In this document: one piece after another, positions 1-9,209 of the stretch
Position numbering within the stretch: the stretch's first letter is position 1
Layout of the letters: each line of letters begins with the position of its first letter
Program-made: the position numbers and the translations under genes
Assembly (NCBI RefSeq): GCF_003148825.1
Contig: NZ_QGGZ01000001.1
Location: forward strand, 1,157,776-1,221,775
Source: Streptomyces sp. CG 926
GTDB taxonomy: Bacteria > Actinomycetota > Actinomycetes > Streptomycetales > Streptomycetaceae
Reading direction: 5' to 3'
Length of the DNA stretch: 64,000 nt
Notes under the pieces: model-generated
Databases searched by the model: none
What the model was told of the DNA's origin: nothing
What the model saw: only the letters and a program-made list of their open reading frames with translations

Positions 1-838
1 CGATCAGCACCCCGTAGTTCTCGAAGGGGTAGCGGCCGACCCGCTCCTCCATCCACTCGATGTGGCCCGCGGTCTTCTTCAGCCAGGGGTCCAGGCGCTC
101 CCGGTCCTGGGCGGGCACCACGTCGCGCAGCGGCAGCCCGTGCGGGCCGGTGCCGTGCACGACCGCGGAACGGCCCACGGAGACCTGGGCCAGCTCGGTG
201 GCCATCGGGTGCCGGGTCCGGTACGTCCAGGTCGTCGTGGGTCCGAGCCGTACGGCGGGGGCGACCGATTCCCCGTTGGCGACGGCCGTGAGCCCGGCCG
301 GTGCGGTGATCCGGAAGGTGAAGAGCGCCTTGTCGGCGGGGTGGTCGTTGCAGGGGAAGACCCGGTGGGCGGCGTCCGCCTGGTTGGCCATGGCCAGGCC
401 GTCCTCCGTGGGCACCCAGCCGCCGTCCCCGCGGCCGCGCGGGTCGCTGGTGTGCCGGATGGTGATGCGCAGCGGCATGCGCTCCGCCACCGGGCGCGCG
501 GGAGTGAGCACGAGGTCCTCCCCCGCGCTCTCGAACCGCGCCGGCTCCCCGTTGACCTCGGCGGACGCCACCTTGCCGTGGGTGAAGTCCAGGTTGATGC
601 GCTCCAGCCGCTCCAGGGCGCGGGCGTCGATGACGGTGACGGCGTCGAGCGGGGTCAGGTTGTCCTTGTAGGCGAAGGACAGGTCGTACGAGAGCACGTC
701 GTACCCGGGGTTCCCGAGCTCCGGGAAGAGCCGGTCGCCGATGCCCAGGGGCGTCGGCGGGGGCAGGACGGCGGCGACGAGGGTGAGGGAGGCCGCGGCG
801 AGCAGGGCGGCGCGCAGGCGCGGGGAGGAGAGCTGCAT
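1..838 (-). CDS. M1 family metallopeptidase (aminopeptidase N-like), 3' part beyond window
   Basis: About 279 N-terminal residues are present; the gene runs off the left edge. The protein begins with a basic stretch and a hydrophobic signal-like segment (residues about 8-27), so it is probably exported. It then shows the beta-rich N-terminal domain of M1 peptidases: a YDVLSYDLSF strand, a FPCNDHPADKA motif (the usual site is FPCxDxP) and a WMEERVGRYPFENYG segment that normally precedes the catalytic region. The HExxH zinc site lies outside the window, so activity cannot be checked. ATG at 838 gives the first complete signal peptide. It is transcribed away from rshA's 3' end with 142 bp between. 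Confidence 0.85.
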   Translation of the reverse strand, partial: MQLSSPRLRAALLAAASLTLVAAVLPPPTPLGIGDRLFPELGNPGYDVLSYDLSFAYKDNLTPLDAVTVIDARALERLERINLDFTHGKVASAEVNGEPARFESAGEDLVLTPARPVAERMPLRITIRHTSDPRGRGDGGWVPTEDGLAMANQADAAHRVFPCNDHPADKALFTFRITAPAGLTAVANGESVAPAVRLGPTTTWTYRTRHPMATELAQVSVGRSAVVHGTGPHGLPLRDVVPAQDRERLDPWLKKTAGHIEWMEERVGRYPFENYGVLI

Positions 839-980
839 CCACCACCGCTTACCAGCGCCCGCCACACGGCTGCGAACGACGCGCGACGGGTCCACCCGAA
901 CGGGGCCGTCCGGAGCCGTCCCGGCCTACGTCCGGACCCGACGGGCACCCGACGGGCACCGACGACCGACCGGCCGGTGG

Positions 981-3062
981 CTACACCCGGCTGACGTCGT
1001 ACACGCCCGGCACGTCGCGCATCGCCCGCATCAGCGCGGGCAACCCGGCGGCGTCGGGCAGCTGCAGGGTGTAGCTGTGCCGGACCCGCTGCTCGACGGG
1101 CGGTTCCACGGTCGCGGAGACCACCTCGACCCCCTCGCGGGCGATGGCCTCGGTCAGATCGGCCAGTAGATGCGGGCGGCCGAACGATTCAGCGCGCAGG
1201 GTGACCCGGCAGTCCGCCGTGGCCCGCCAGTGCACGGCGACGGAGGTACGCCCCACGGCACGCATCTGCGCCACCGCCGCGCAGTGGATGCGGTGCACGG
1301 TGACGGCCCCGCCGCGGACCAGGAAGCCGGCGACGGCGTCCGGCGGCACCGGGGTGCAGCACCCGGCGAGTCGCACGGTGGCGTCCGGCAGGTCGGCGAC
1401 GGCGTTGCCCCCGCCACCGCGGGCGCCGACCACCGACAGCGGTGCCCGGGCGGCCGAGGTCGTGGCCATGGCCCGGTCGGGGTGGGCTTCGAGCCAGCTG
1501 CTGATGGCGATCCGGGCCGCCGGGGTCCGGGCGTGGTCCAACCACTCGGCGGCGGGTCCTGAGGAGGCGTCCTGCGCGAGCAGCAGCTGGACGGTGTCCC
1601 CGTCGGACAGCGGGGAGGACAGGGAGGTGAGGCGCCCGTTGACCCGGGCGCCGATACAGCCGTGGGCCTCCGCGCCGTGCTGCGCGTAGGCGGCGTCGAT
1701 ACAGCTGGCGCCGGCGGGCAGGCCCAGCGTCCCGCCGTCGGCCCGGAACACGGTGATCTCCCGGTCCTGGGCCAGCTCCGCCCGGAGCACGGTCCAGAAG
1801 GTGTCCGGATCGGGTGCGGACTGCTGCCAGTCGAGGAGCCGGGACAGCCAGCCGGGCCGCGTGGGGTCCACGCGCTCCTCGTCCGGGTCGGTGGCGGCGT
1901 CGGGGGTCGCGGTGGCGTACGGATTGCCGAGGGCGACCACGCCGGCCTCGGCGACGCGGTGCATCTGCCGGGTCCGCACGATGACCTCGGCCACGTAGCC
2001 CTCGGGCGTGGCAACGGCGGTGTGCAGCGACTGGTAGAGGTTGAACTTCGGGCTGGCGATGAAGTCCTTGAACTCCGAGACGACCGGGGTGAAGCAGGTG
2101 TGCAGCTCGCCGAGCACGGCGTAGCAGTCGGCGTTCTCGCCGACGAGGACGAGGATGCGGCCGAAGTCGGAGCCGCGTAGCTCGCCGCGGGTGCGAGCGA
2201 TGCGGTGCACGGAGACGAAGTGCCGCGGTCGTACCTGTACTTCGGCGCCGATCCCGGCCTCGCGCAGGACACCGCGTACGGAGTCGGCGATGGCGGGGAG
2301 CGGGTCGCGTTCGCCGGCGTGGGCGGCGATGAGCGCGCGGGTGCTCTCGTACTCCTCGGGGTGCAGGATCGCGAAGACGAGGTCTTCCAGCTCGGTCTTG
2401 AGGGCCTGGACGCCGAGTCGTTCGGCGAGCGGGATGAGCACGTCGCGGGTGACCTTGGCGATGCGGGCCTGCTTCTCGGGGCGCATCACGCCCAGGGTGC
2501 GCATGTTGTGCAGCCGGTCGGCGAGTTTGATGGACATGACGCGGACGTCGTTGCCGGTGGCGACGAGCATCTTGCGGAAGGTCTCGGGTTCGGCGGCGGC
2601 GCCGTAGTCGATCTTCTCCACCTTGGTGACGCCGTCGACGATGAAGCACACCTCGTCGCCGAACTCCGCCCGGACCTGATCGAGGGTCACGTCCGTGTCC
2701 TCGACGGTGTCGTGGAGCAGAGAGGCCGTCAAGGTGGTGGTCTCGGCGCCCAGTTCGGCGAGGATGAGGGTAACGGCGAGCGGATGTGTGATGTACGGCT
2801 CACCACTTTTTCGCATCTGGCCGCGGTGCGAGGTCTCCGCGAGGAGATACGCGCGGCGCAGAATGGACAAATCGGCGTCCGGATGGTGGGCGCGGTGCGC
2901 CTCCGCCACGTGGCCGATGGCGTCCGGAAGCCGGTCCCGCGACGTCGGCCCGAGCAGGGCCGCACGCCCGAGGCGGCGCAGATCGAGCCTGGTCCGCCCC
3001 CGTCTGCGGAGCTCAGGGCGCGCTTCGGGGTGTGCTTCGGGGTTCGTGGCCTCTGCACTCAT
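981..3062 (-). CDS. rshA: RelA/SpoT homologue (p)ppGpp hydrolase/synthetase, RshA type
   Basis: 693 residues. Order of domains: HD hydrolase (HDTVEDT at residues 117-123, followed by KLADRLHNMRTL), synthetase-like domain (about 270-390), TGS (about 440-505), a CC-x-PVPPD helical segment and a C-terminal ACT domain. ATG at 3062 is chosen over one 28 codons upstream because GGAGGT sits just before it. The hydrolase motifs look complete. The synthetase keeps the Asp and Glu of the active site (NADCYAVLG, AEVIVRTRQMH) but has RPRH for RPKH and lacks the HWxYK element. Streptomyces has a main RelA elsewhere; this gene's place beside dapF matches the second homologue, RshA. Role: turnover of (p)ppGpp in the stringent response. 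Confidence 0.92.
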   Translation of the reverse strand: MSAEATNPEAHPEARPELRRRGRTRLDLRRLGRAALLGPTSRDRLPDAIGHVAEAHRAHHPDADLSILRRAYLLAETSHRGQMRKSGEPYITHPLAVTLILAELGAETTTLTASLLHDTVEDTDVTLDQVRAEFGDEVCFIVDGVTKVEKIDYGAAAEPETFRKMLVATGNDVRVMSIKLADRLHNMRTLGVMRPEKQARIAKVTRDVLIPLAERLGVQALKTELEDLVFAILHPEEYESTRALIAAHAGERDPLPAIADSVRGVLREAGIGAEVQVRPRHFVSVHRIARTRGELRGSDFGRILVLVGENADCYAVLGELHTCFTPVVSEFKDFIASPKFNLYQSLHTAVATPEGYVAEVIVRTRQMHRVAEAGVVALGNPYATATPDAATDPDEERVDPTRPGWLSRLLDWQQSAPDPDTFWTVLRAELAQDREITVFRADGGTLGLPAGASCIDAAYAQHGAEAHGCIGARVNGRLTSLSSPLSDGDTVQLLLAQDASSGPAAEWLDHARTPAARIAISSWLEAHPDRAMATTSAARAPLSVVGARGGGGNAVADLPDATVRLAGCCTPVPPDAVAGFLVRGGAVTVHRIHCAAVAQMRAVGRTSVAVHWRATADCRVTLRAESFGRPHLLADLTEAIAREGVEVVSATVEPPVEQRVRHSYTLQLPDAAGLPALMRAMRDVPGVYDVSRV

Positions 3063-3202
3063 GGGCACCTCCGGCGGCTTCGACCGGCGGTGGTGGGCAT
3101 GGGGTGAGCCCTCAGGGCCGGTGCCTGATGTTACCGACCCCACCACGTGGCGCAGTCCACCTCTCGCTCAGCGTGAAACGGATCACCCATTAGAGGGAAG
3201 CT

Positions 3203-4078
3203 TCAGCCGAAAACCGTTTCGGTGAGCCAGGCCTCGTCGAACTCTCCCGAAGCCACGATCACGGCCGGGCCGGTCATGTCGATCCGCCCGTCGGGGTGTT
3301 CGGTGATGATCAGGGTCCCGCCGGGGAGGTCGACGGTGTAGGCGACCGCGTCGCCGGTGACGGCCGGGTCCGCTCCGTCGCGGCGGATGGCGGCCACGGC
3401 GACGGCGCAGGCGCCGGTGCCGCAGGAGCGGGTCTCGCCGGAGCCGCGCTCGTGGACGCGCATGGCGAGGTGCCGGGGGCCGCGGTCGACGACGAACTCG
3501 ACGTTGACCCCCGCCGGGTAGGCGGACGTCGGGCTGAAGGCGGGGGCGGTGAACAGGGTCCCGGCGTCGTCGAGGCTCTCGACGAAGGCCACCGCGTGCG
3601 GGTTGCCCATGTTGACGTTCCGCGCGGGCCAGCTCCGGTCGTCGACGCCGACCGTGACCTCGCCGGCGGGCAGCTCGGCACGGCCCATGGAGACGGTGAC
3701 GTCGCCGGCCTTGTCGAGGTGCACGCGCTTGACGCCGCCGCGGGTGGCGACGGAGAGGTCGCCGGGCTCGACGTGTCCGGCGTACTGGAGGTAGCGGGCG
3801 AAGACGCGCACGCCGTTGCCGCACATCTCGGCGATGGAGCCGTCGCTGTTGCGGTAGTCCATGAACCACTCCGCCTCGTCGGCCAGGTGCGCGGCCTCGG
3901 GGTGCGCGGCGGACCGGACGACGTGCAGGACGCCGTCGGCGCCGATCCCTGCGCGCCGGTCGCACAGCTTCGCGACGGCGGACGCGGGCAGCTCGATGGC
4001 GTTGTCCGGGTCCGGGACGATCACGAAGTCGTTCTCGGTGCCGTGGCCCTTGAGGAAGGAGAGGGTGGTCTGCGTCAC
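3203..4078 (-). CDS. dapF: Diaminopimelate epimerase
   Basis: 291 residues, the normal family length. It converts LL- to meso-diaminopimelate, the last step before lysine and the precursor of peptidoglycan cross-links (Streptomyces itself uses LL-DAP in its wall, so here the product mainly feeds lysine). Both catalytic cysteines are visible: EMCGNGVRVFARYL (thiol/thiolate one) and GETRSCGTGACA (the other). The start is GTG at 4078, directly giving the family N-terminus with the GHGTENDFV motif. It lies between rshA and miaA, the standard actinobacterial context, separated from rshA by 140 bp and not translationally coupled. Confidence 0.96.
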   Translation of the reverse strand: MTQTTLSFLKGHGTENDFVIVPDPDNAIELPASAVAKLCDRRAGIGADGVLHVVRSAAHPEAAHLADEAEWFMDYRNSDGSIAEMCGNGVRVFARYLQYAGHVEPGDLSVATRGGVKRVHLDKAGDVTVSMGRAELPAGEVTVGVDDRSWPARNVNMGNPHAVAFVESLDDAGTLFTAPAFSPTSAYPAGVNVEFVVDRGPRHLAMRVHERGSGETRSCGTGACAVAVAAIRRDGADPAVTGDAVAYTVDLPGGTLIITEHPDGRIDMTGPAVIVASGEFDEAWLTETVFG

Positions 4079-4166
4079 CCGCCCATGGTACCGAGCCGCA
4101 GCTCAGAGGTGCCGCACCGTCCGAGGGGCGGAACCGGCCGAGGGGCGGCCAGCGGCCGAGGGGCGG

Positions 4167-4694
4167 TCAGCGGAGCCGGGCGACCCGGTACACGGCGAGA
4201 CCTACGACGGCCAGTGCGACGACGGCGTACAGCGCGGCCATGCGCCAGTCGGGGCGGCGGCCGCTCCCCCGGGCCGGAAGACCGGGCCACGTGTAGCCGA
4301 CCCGTCGGGCGGCCATCATTCCCCAGCCTCCGGCGCAGCAGCTGATCAGGAATCCGAGCATGGCGACCACGGCACCGCCGTCGCCGAACTCGAAGGCGAG
4401 CGGGAAGGCGAACATCAGCGAACCGGTGGCGGCGAGCATCGCGATGGGGGCGATCTGCCACACGCGCAGGCGGCGCTGCGGGCGCAGTTCGACCTCGAAC
4501 TCGGGTCCGGCGGCGGCCTCCGCCTCGGCGGAGTCCGGGGTGTCCGGGCCGTCCGGGGTCAGTCGCGCCGGATCGGCGGGCAGCCCGAGCCCCGTGGGCC
4601 CGTCCCTTCCGTCCGTCCCGTCCAGAAGCATCGGATCCGCTTCCCTTCGGGTGTCGTCCTGCCCGGTGTCGCGAGGGCCGGCCTCCATCGCCAC
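4167..4694 (-). CDS. Hypothetical membrane protein, three TM segments
   Basis: 175 residues with no recognised family. The first 75 residues are acidic and rich in Pro, Gly and Asp, likely disordered and cytoplasmic. Three hydrophobic segments follow: about residues 80-105, 110-130 and 150-170. The tail ends in RVARLR. It sits on the same strand as dapF, 88 bp upstream of it, in the usual place of an uncharacterised integral membrane protein in the Streptomyces dapF-miaA region. GC usage is like its neighbours, so it is a real gene, but function cannot be inferred. Confidence 0.75.
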   Translation of the reverse strand: MAMEAGPRDTGQDDTRREADPMLLDGTDGRDGPTGLGLPADPARLTPDGPDTPDSAEAEAAAGPEFEVELRPQRRLRVWQIAPIAMLAATGSLMFAFPLAFEFGDGGAVVAMLGFLISCCAGGWGMMAARRVGYTWPGLPARGSGRRPDWRMAALYAVVALAVVGLAVYRVARLR

Positions 4695-4820
4695 GCGCCC
4701 TCCCCACTCGGACTCAGTACGCCGCCGTTCGTCGCAGGTGATCGCACCCGCTCGAGTTTGATGATGGCACGCCCCCGGCCCCGCTACTGGCGCGTGAGGC
4801 GTCCCGATGCCATCACGTGA

Positions 4821-5759
4821 TCAGGCTGTGACCGCTCGTTCGACCAACGACTGCGCGAGTCCGGTGAGTTCCCCCCGGTCGGCGGCCGCCCCGCTGAGCC
4901 AGTGCACGCGCGGGTCGCGGCGGAACCAGGAGTCCTGACGGCGGGCGAACCGCTTGGTCGCCCGGACGGTCTCGGCCCGGGCCTCCTCCTGCGTGCACTC
5001 GCCGCCGAGCGCGGCCAGCACCTGCTGGTAGCCGAGCGCCCTGGAGGCGGTGATTCCGTCGCGCAGCCCGCGGGCCTCCAGCGCGCGGACCTCGTCCACC
5101 AGCCCGTCCTCCCACATCCGGTCGACCCGCGTCGCGATCCGCTCGTCGAGCTCCGGGCGGGCCACGTCGACACCGATCTGCACGGTGTCGTAGACGGACT
5201 CGTGGCCGGGCAGGTTGGCGGTGAACGGGCGGCCGGTGATCTCGATCACCTCGAGCGCGCGGACGATGCGGCGGCCGTTGCTGGGCAGGATGGCCTGGGC
5301 GGCGGCCGGGTCGGCGGCGGCGAGTCGGGCGTGCAGGGCGCCGGAGCCGCGGAGGGTGACCTCTTCCTCCAGGCGGGCGCGGACCTCGGGGTCGGTCCCG
5401 GGGAACTCCATGACGTCGAGGGCGCCCCGGACGTACAGGCCGGATCCGCCGACGAGGACGGGGGTGCGGCCCTCGGCGAGCAGTTTGTCGATCTCCAGGC
5501 GGGCCAGCCGTTGGTAGTCGGCGACGTTGGCGGTGTCGGTGACGTCCCAGATGTCGAGGAGGTGGTGCGGGACACCGCCGCGCTCCTCCGTCGTCAGCTT
5601 GGCGGTGCCGATGTCCATCCCCCGGTACAGCTGCATGGAGTCGGCGTTGACGACCTCGCCGTCGAATCGGCGGGCCAGGGCTACGCCCAGGTCGGACTTT
5701 CCTGCCGCGGTGGGACCGACGACGGCGATGACCCGCGGAGCGGGGGCTGCTTTCCTCAC
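4821..5759 (-). CDS. miaA: tRNA dimethylallyltransferase
   Basis: 312 residues. It transfers a dimethylallyl group to N6 of A37 in tRNAs that read UNN codons. The P-loop is VVGPTAAGKSDLG near the N-terminus, then the substrate segment NADSMQLYRGMDIGTAK, the GGSGLYVRGALD motif and a RRQDSWFRRDPRVHWL tail, all typical of MiaA. The open frame continues 49 codons further upstream, but that extension has no MiaA similarity, so the GTG at 5759 is taken. The next modifying enzyme of the pathway, MiaB, is 2.5 kb away on the same strand. Confidence 0.95.
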   Translation of the reverse strand: MRKAAPAPRVIAVVGPTAAGKSDLGVALARRFDGEVVNADSMQLYRGMDIGTAKLTTEERGGVPHHLLDIWDVTDTANVADYQRLARLEIDKLLAEGRTPVLVGGSGLYVRGALDVMEFPGTDPEVRARLEEEVTLRGSGALHARLAAADPAAAQAILPSNGRRIVRALEVIEITGRPFTANLPGHESVYDTVQIGVDVARPELDERIATRVDRMWEDGLVDEVRALEARGLRDGITASRALGYQQVLAALGGECTQEEARAETVRATKRFARRQDSWFRRDPRVHWLSGAAADRGELTGLAQSLVERAVTA

Positions 5760-5914
5760 GGCCCCAGTCTCGCAAACCTCACGGCATGTACCCGATCGAG
5801 TTACGTGACGGGGTGGGGGCGGGGTCGTTGCCCTGGCGAGGTTCCGGCCGGACATACGCCCTGCGTACGCCCGGCGCAGGCCGGTTCGGTCAACGCGGAA
5901 CTTCACTCACACGA

Positions 5915-5924
5915 GTAACGTTAC
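5915..5924. promoter_or_regulatory. 10-bp perfect palindrome before the 5935 gene
   Basis: GTAACGTTAC lies just upstream of the GGGAG ribosome site of the small gene at 5935. Its TAACGT also fits a -10 hexamer. It could be an operator or simply a promoter element; no clear -35 is seen. Confidence 0.3.
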
Positions 5925-5934
5925 GGGAGTAGAC

Positions 5935-6144
5935 ATGGGCGTTTTTGATCGGTTTTTTCGTCGTAAGGGCGAAGTCGTGACCGAGGAGGTCGCGGCGGTG
6001 GACCTGACGGCGGAGTCCGGTGCGGCCGAGGAGGCCGAGCCTGTTGCCGAGAAGTCTCCGGAGGCGGGAGTCGTGGAGATTCCGAAGCAGCTGGCGGCCC
6101 CGGTGGCGGCGGACAGCGAGACCGGTGAGGGCGCCCGCACGTAG
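5935..6144 (+). CDS. Small acidic hypothetical protein (69 aa)
   Basis: 69 residues starting MGVFDRFFRRKGE, followed by a long acidic Ala/Glu/Val-rich region that is probably disordered. ATG has GGGAG 6-10 bp upstream. The amphipathic, basic N-terminus (FDRFFRRK) is a plausible peripheral membrane anchor, but that is inference. It is followed after 23 bp by another small gene on the same strand, so the two probably form one transcript ending at the hairpin at 6429-6468. Similar small proteins occur at this place in other Streptomyces as far as I recall, sometimes with doubtful names. No function is known to me. Confidence 0.7.
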   Translation: MGVFDRFFRRKGEVVTEEVAAVDLTAESGAAEEAEPVAEKSPEAGVVEIPKQLAAPVAADSETGEGART

Positions 6145-6167
6145 TGACCGCCAACGGAAGGTGACCC

Positions 6168-6416
6168 ATGGGCCTGCTGGACAATCTGAAGGCCAAGCTC
6201 GGTCCGGCGAAGGACAAGGTCGGCGACCTGGCCCAGCAGCACGAGGGCAGGATCGGCGAGGGTCTGGACAAGGTGGCCAAGGCCGTGGACTCCAAGACCA
6301 AGGGCAAGTACAGCGGCCAGATCACGAGCGGAACGGGCAAGGCGAAGGACGCCCTGGGGAAGATCGCGCACAAGGACGCTCCCGGCGGGCCGACGCCGCC
6401 GCCGACCGCTTCCTGA
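6168..6416 (+). CDS. MT0933/Rv0909-type antitoxin-family protein (82 aa)
   Basis: 82 residues. The pattern GLLDNLKAKL, KDKVGDLAQQH, IGEGLDKVAKAVDSKTKGKYS is that of the small actinobacterial family named after M. tuberculosis Rv0909/MT0933 antitoxin: repeated Lys-rich amphipathic helices and a conserved TKGKYSGQI element. The tail PGGPTPPPTAS is low complexity. ATG follows GGAAGGTGACCC. No toxin-like gene is adjacent (the partner gene upstream is a 69-residue acidic protein), so a toxin-antitoxin role is only suggested by family name; CsbD-like stress proteins have similar composition. Confidence 0.75.
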   Translation: MGLLDNLKAKLGPAKDKVGDLAQQHEGRIGEGLDKVAKAVDSKTKGKYSGQITSGTGKAKDALGKIAHKDAPGGPTPPPTAS

Positions 6417-6428
6417 CGCGGTCCGCGA

Positions 6429-6468
6429 AAGGGGCGCGGGACGGGCTACGGCCGGTCCCGCGCCCCTT
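6429..6468 (+). terminator. Terminator after the 5935-6416 gene pair
   Basis: A perfect 14-bp stem (6429-6442 with 6455-6468) beginning AAGGGGCG and ending CGCCCCTT, 12-base loop, 12 bp after the stop codon. No long T-run, as usual for Streptomyces. Confidence 0.75.
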
Positions 6469-6531
6469 CGGCGTTCCACGAGCCCTACGGCCCCCAGGCG
6501 TCCCCGGTCGGCCCGCCAGGAGCTCGGCCCG

Positions 6532-7254
6532 CTAGGACCAGGCGGCGACGAAGTACCCCACGCCGTACGGCGCGTCCTCGTACAGCAGGCGCCCTTCCAG
6601 TTCCGCGCCCTCGGCTGCGCCGGCCAGCACCTGCCAGGGGGCCCGTCCGGCGACCTGGAGTTCGGCCGCGAGAGCGGCGTCCATGCCGGCCAGCGCGGCC
6701 ACGTCCGCGGCGCCCAGCGCACGGGCGGCGGCCGCGTCGAAGGCGGCGGCCCGCTCGTCGAGGTAGCCGGGGGCCTTGAGGGTGCGGCAGGCGCTGCCGT
6801 CCCCGAGGACCAGCATGGCCACCCGTTCGGCGGAACCGCCCAGATCCGCGCCGAGGAGGCCGCAGCCGCTCGGGGCGAGGTCCGCGGCGACGGCCGCGCC
6901 GGCGACCGGGGCGGCCGCCCAGCGGGCCTGCCCGAGCAGCCAGCCGGCCACCGCGAGGGACGTCGGGAGGGTGGCCCCGGTGGCGTGGCCGCTCGGCGGT
7001 TCGCCCAGGTCGGGGCCCAGGGTGACGGTCAGGTCCACGCCGAACCCGGCGAAGCCGCCGGGGGTGCCTTGGTCGTACGCACCGCCCTGGGCGGCGGCGC
7101 CGACGACGACCAGCAGATCCGGTCGGGACGCGGCGAGCACCGCCAGCGCGTCGGAGCAGGCGGTGCGGGCGTCGCCGAGTTCGGCGGCGGCCCCCGCGGC
7201 GACCTCCGGCACGAGCAGCGGCGGGGCGGGACAGACGGCGGCGGCTACGAGCAT
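6532..7254 (-). CDS. Class III extradiol dioxygenase-like (LigB-like) protein
   Basis: 240 residues. The N-terminus MLVAAAVCPAPPLLVPEV and the central LVLGDGSACRT and GVGYFVAAWS tail are features of the actinobacterial proteins annotated as class III extradiol dioxygenase subunit B-like, found next to miaB and miaA. Those proteins share the fold of LigB, but I do not see the usual pair of metal-binding histidines near the N-terminus (the region reads VCPAPPLLVPE), so catalytic dioxygenase activity is doubtful. It lies downstream of miaB on the same strand with 114 bp between, including a GC-rich hairpin at 7334-7350. Confidence 0.7.
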   Translation of the reverse strand: MLVAAAVCPAPPLLVPEVAAGAAAELGDARTACSDALAVLAASRPDLLVVVGAAAQGGAYDQGTPGGFAGFGVDLTVTLGPDLGEPPSGHATGATLPTSLAVAGWLLGQARWAAAPVAGAAVAADLAPSGCGLLGADLGGSAERVAMLVLGDGSACRTLKAPGYLDERAAAFDAAAARALGAADVAALAGMDAALAAELQVAGRAPWQVLAGAAEGAELEGRLLYEDAPYGVGYFVAAWS

Positions 7255-7333
7255 GATCCGCAGCCTAGCCGGACCGACCGACGGGGTGGGAGGGGCGTCG
7301 CCGCGCCCTCACGTCGCCGCGCGTCGCACCGGT

Positions 7334-7350
7334 CGGGGGCCACGCCCCCG
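7334..7350 (-). terminator. Short GC hairpin after miaB
   Basis: CGGGGGC and GCCCCCG arms of 7 bp around a 3-base loop, 19 bp downstream of the miaB stop. It may end the miaB transcript or only protect the 3' end. Confidence 0.4.
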
Positions 7351-7368
7351 CCCCCCTCGGACCGCGCC

Positions 7369-8892
7369 TCAGGAGGAGGCGGGCACCGAGCAGCCGGAGG
7401 TGACGGCCGGCAGGGGTGCCGGGACGCCCAGCTTCGGGATGCCGAGCAGGACGCCCGCCGGCTGTGCGGGAGCGGCATTGCGCTTCTCCCAGGCGTCGCC
7501 GGCGCGCGTGCGGCGCACGGTCTGCGTCGGGCCCTCGGCCAGCAGGTGGTGCGGGGCCGCGTAGGTGATGTCCACGGTGACCACGTCGCCCGGGCGGACC
7601 TCCGCCTCCGGCTTCGTGAAGTGGACCAGGCGGTTGTCGGGCGCGCGGCCGGAGAGGCGGTGCGTGGCGCCGTCCTTGCGGCCCTCGCCCTCCGCGACCA
7701 TGACCTCCAGCGTGCGGCCGACCTGCTTCTTGTTCTCGTCCCAGGAGATCTCCTCCTGCAGGGCGACCAGGCGCATGTACCGCTCCTGGACGACCTCCTT
7801 GGGGATCTGCCCCTCCATGTCGGCCGCCGGGGTCCCGGGGCGCTTGGAGTACTGGAAGGTGAACGCGTTCGCGAAGCGGGCCTCGCGCACCGCGTGCATC
7901 GTCTGCTGGAAGTCCTCCTCCGTCTCACCGGGGAAGCCCACGATGATGTCGGTGGAGATCGCCGCGTGCGGGATGGCGGCGCGGACCTTCTCGATGATGC
8001 CGAGGAAGCGCTCCTGGCGGTACGAGCGGCGCATGGCCTTGAGGATCGTGTCCGATCCGGACTGCATCGGCATGTGCAGCTGCGGCATCACGTTCGGGGT
8101 CTCGGCCATCGCGGCGATCACGTCGTCCGTGAAGTCGCGCGGGTGCGGGGAGGTGAAGCGGACCCGCTCCAGGCCCTCGATCTGTCCGCAGGCGCGCAGC
8201 AGCTTGCTGAAGGCCTCGCGGTCGCCCAGGTCCGAGCCGTACGCGTTCACGTTCTGGCCGAGCAGGGTGATCTCCGAGACGCCCTCGGCGACCAGGGCCT
8301 CCACCTCGGCGAGGATGTCGCCGGGTCGGCGGTCCTCCTCCTTGCCGCGCAGGGCCGGGACGATGCAGAAGGTGCAGGTGTTGTTGCAGCCGACGGAGAT
8401 CGAGACCCAGGCGGCGTACGCGGACTCGCGGCGGGTCGGGAGCGTGGAGGGGAAGGCCTCCAGCGACTCGGCGATCTCGACCTGCGCCTCTTCCTGGATG
8501 CGGGCGCGCTCCAGCAGCACGGGGAGCTTGCCGATGTTGTGCGTGCCGAAGACCACGTCGACCCAGGGGGCCCGCTTGACGATCGTGTCGCGGTCCTTCT
8601 GCGCGAGACAGCCGCCGACGGCGATCTGCATGCCGGGGCGCTTCGTCTTCATCGGCGCCAGTCGCCCGAGGTTGCCGTACAGCTTGTTGTCGGCGTTCTC
8701 GCGGACCGCGCAGGTGTTGAAGACCACGACGTCGGCGTCGCCGTCGGCGCCCTCGGGCGCCCGGACGTAGCCGGCGTCCTCCAGCAGACCGGAGAGCCGC
8801 TCCGAGTCGTGCACGTTCATCTGGCACCCGTAGGTGCGCACCTCGTAGCTTCGCTTCACGTCCACTGCCTGGCTCCGGTCGCTGCTGGTCAT
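7369..8892 (-). CDS. miaB: tRNA-2-methylthio-N6-dimethylallyladenosine synthase
   Basis: 507 residues. It adds the methylthio group at C2 of i6A37 made by MiaA. Domain order is complete: UPF0004 domain with three cluster cysteines ([34 protein letters not shown]), radical SAM domain with CxxxCxxC in [13 protein letters not shown], and a C-terminal TRAM domain followed by a non-conserved tail. ATG at 8892 is preferred; the frame runs 51 codons further up without conserved sequence. There is no strong ribosome site before it, so the start may be slightly different. Confidence 0.96.
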   Translation of the reverse strand: MTSSDRSQAVDVKRSYEVRTYGCQMNVHDSERLSGLLEDAGYVRAPEGADGDADVVVFNTCAVRENADNKLYGNLGRLAPMKTKRPGMQIAVGGCLAQKDRDTIVKRAPWVDVVFGTHNIGKLPVLLERARIQEEAQVEIAESLEAFPSTLPTRRESAYAAWVSISVGCNNTCTFCIVPALRGKEEDRRPGDILAEVEALVAEGVSEITLLGQNVNAYGSDLGDREAFSKLLRACGQIEGLERVRFTSPHPRDFTDDVIAAMAETPNVMPQLHMPMQSGSDTILKAMRRSYRQERFLGIIEKVRAAIPHAAISTDIIVGFPGETEEDFQQTMHAVREARFANAFTFQYSKRPGTPAADMEGQIPKEVVQERYMRLVALQEEISWDENKKQVGRTLEVMVAEGEGRKDGATHRLSGRAPDNRLVHFTKPEAEVRPGDVVTVDITYAAPHHLLAEGPTQTVRRTRAGDAWEKRNAAPAQPAGVLLGIPKLGVPAPLPAVTSGCSVPASS

Positions 8893-9209
8893 GGAACAAG
8901 GGTAGGCGGTACCCGGTGGCCCTCCGGTCCCTCGTTCGGCCGACCCGGGGGAAGGAGGCGACCGAAGAGGACGAGCAGCAGGTCCGGGGCCTCCCGGCAC
9001 GCGGGAGATCCCGCACGGCGGGACCGGTCCAGGTCCCGCGCGCACCCGGACGCCGGTCGGGTCCGCGCCGAAGAGGCTCCCGCGCGGACCCGGCGTACGG
9101 ACGGACCACCCGAGCCGGCCGGAGGCGCACCGCGGAGAAGGCCTCGCCCGTGGGCCGCCGGAAGGCCCGCGCCGTGACAGGACGGCGGACGGGTGGCAGG
9201 ATCGCGCCC
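8893..9209. other. Divergent spacer between miaB and the TAXI gene, nothing recognised
   Basis: 317 bp of very GC-rich sequence. It must hold promoters for both divergent genes, but I find no good -35/-10 pair, no clear inverted repeat and no small gene with family resemblance. Confidence 0.5.

Noticed and set aside
655..948. Small open frame over the start of the M1 peptidase gene
   Set aside because: Ser/Pro/Arg-rich shadow; the peptidase reading frame gives a signal peptide and family motifs.
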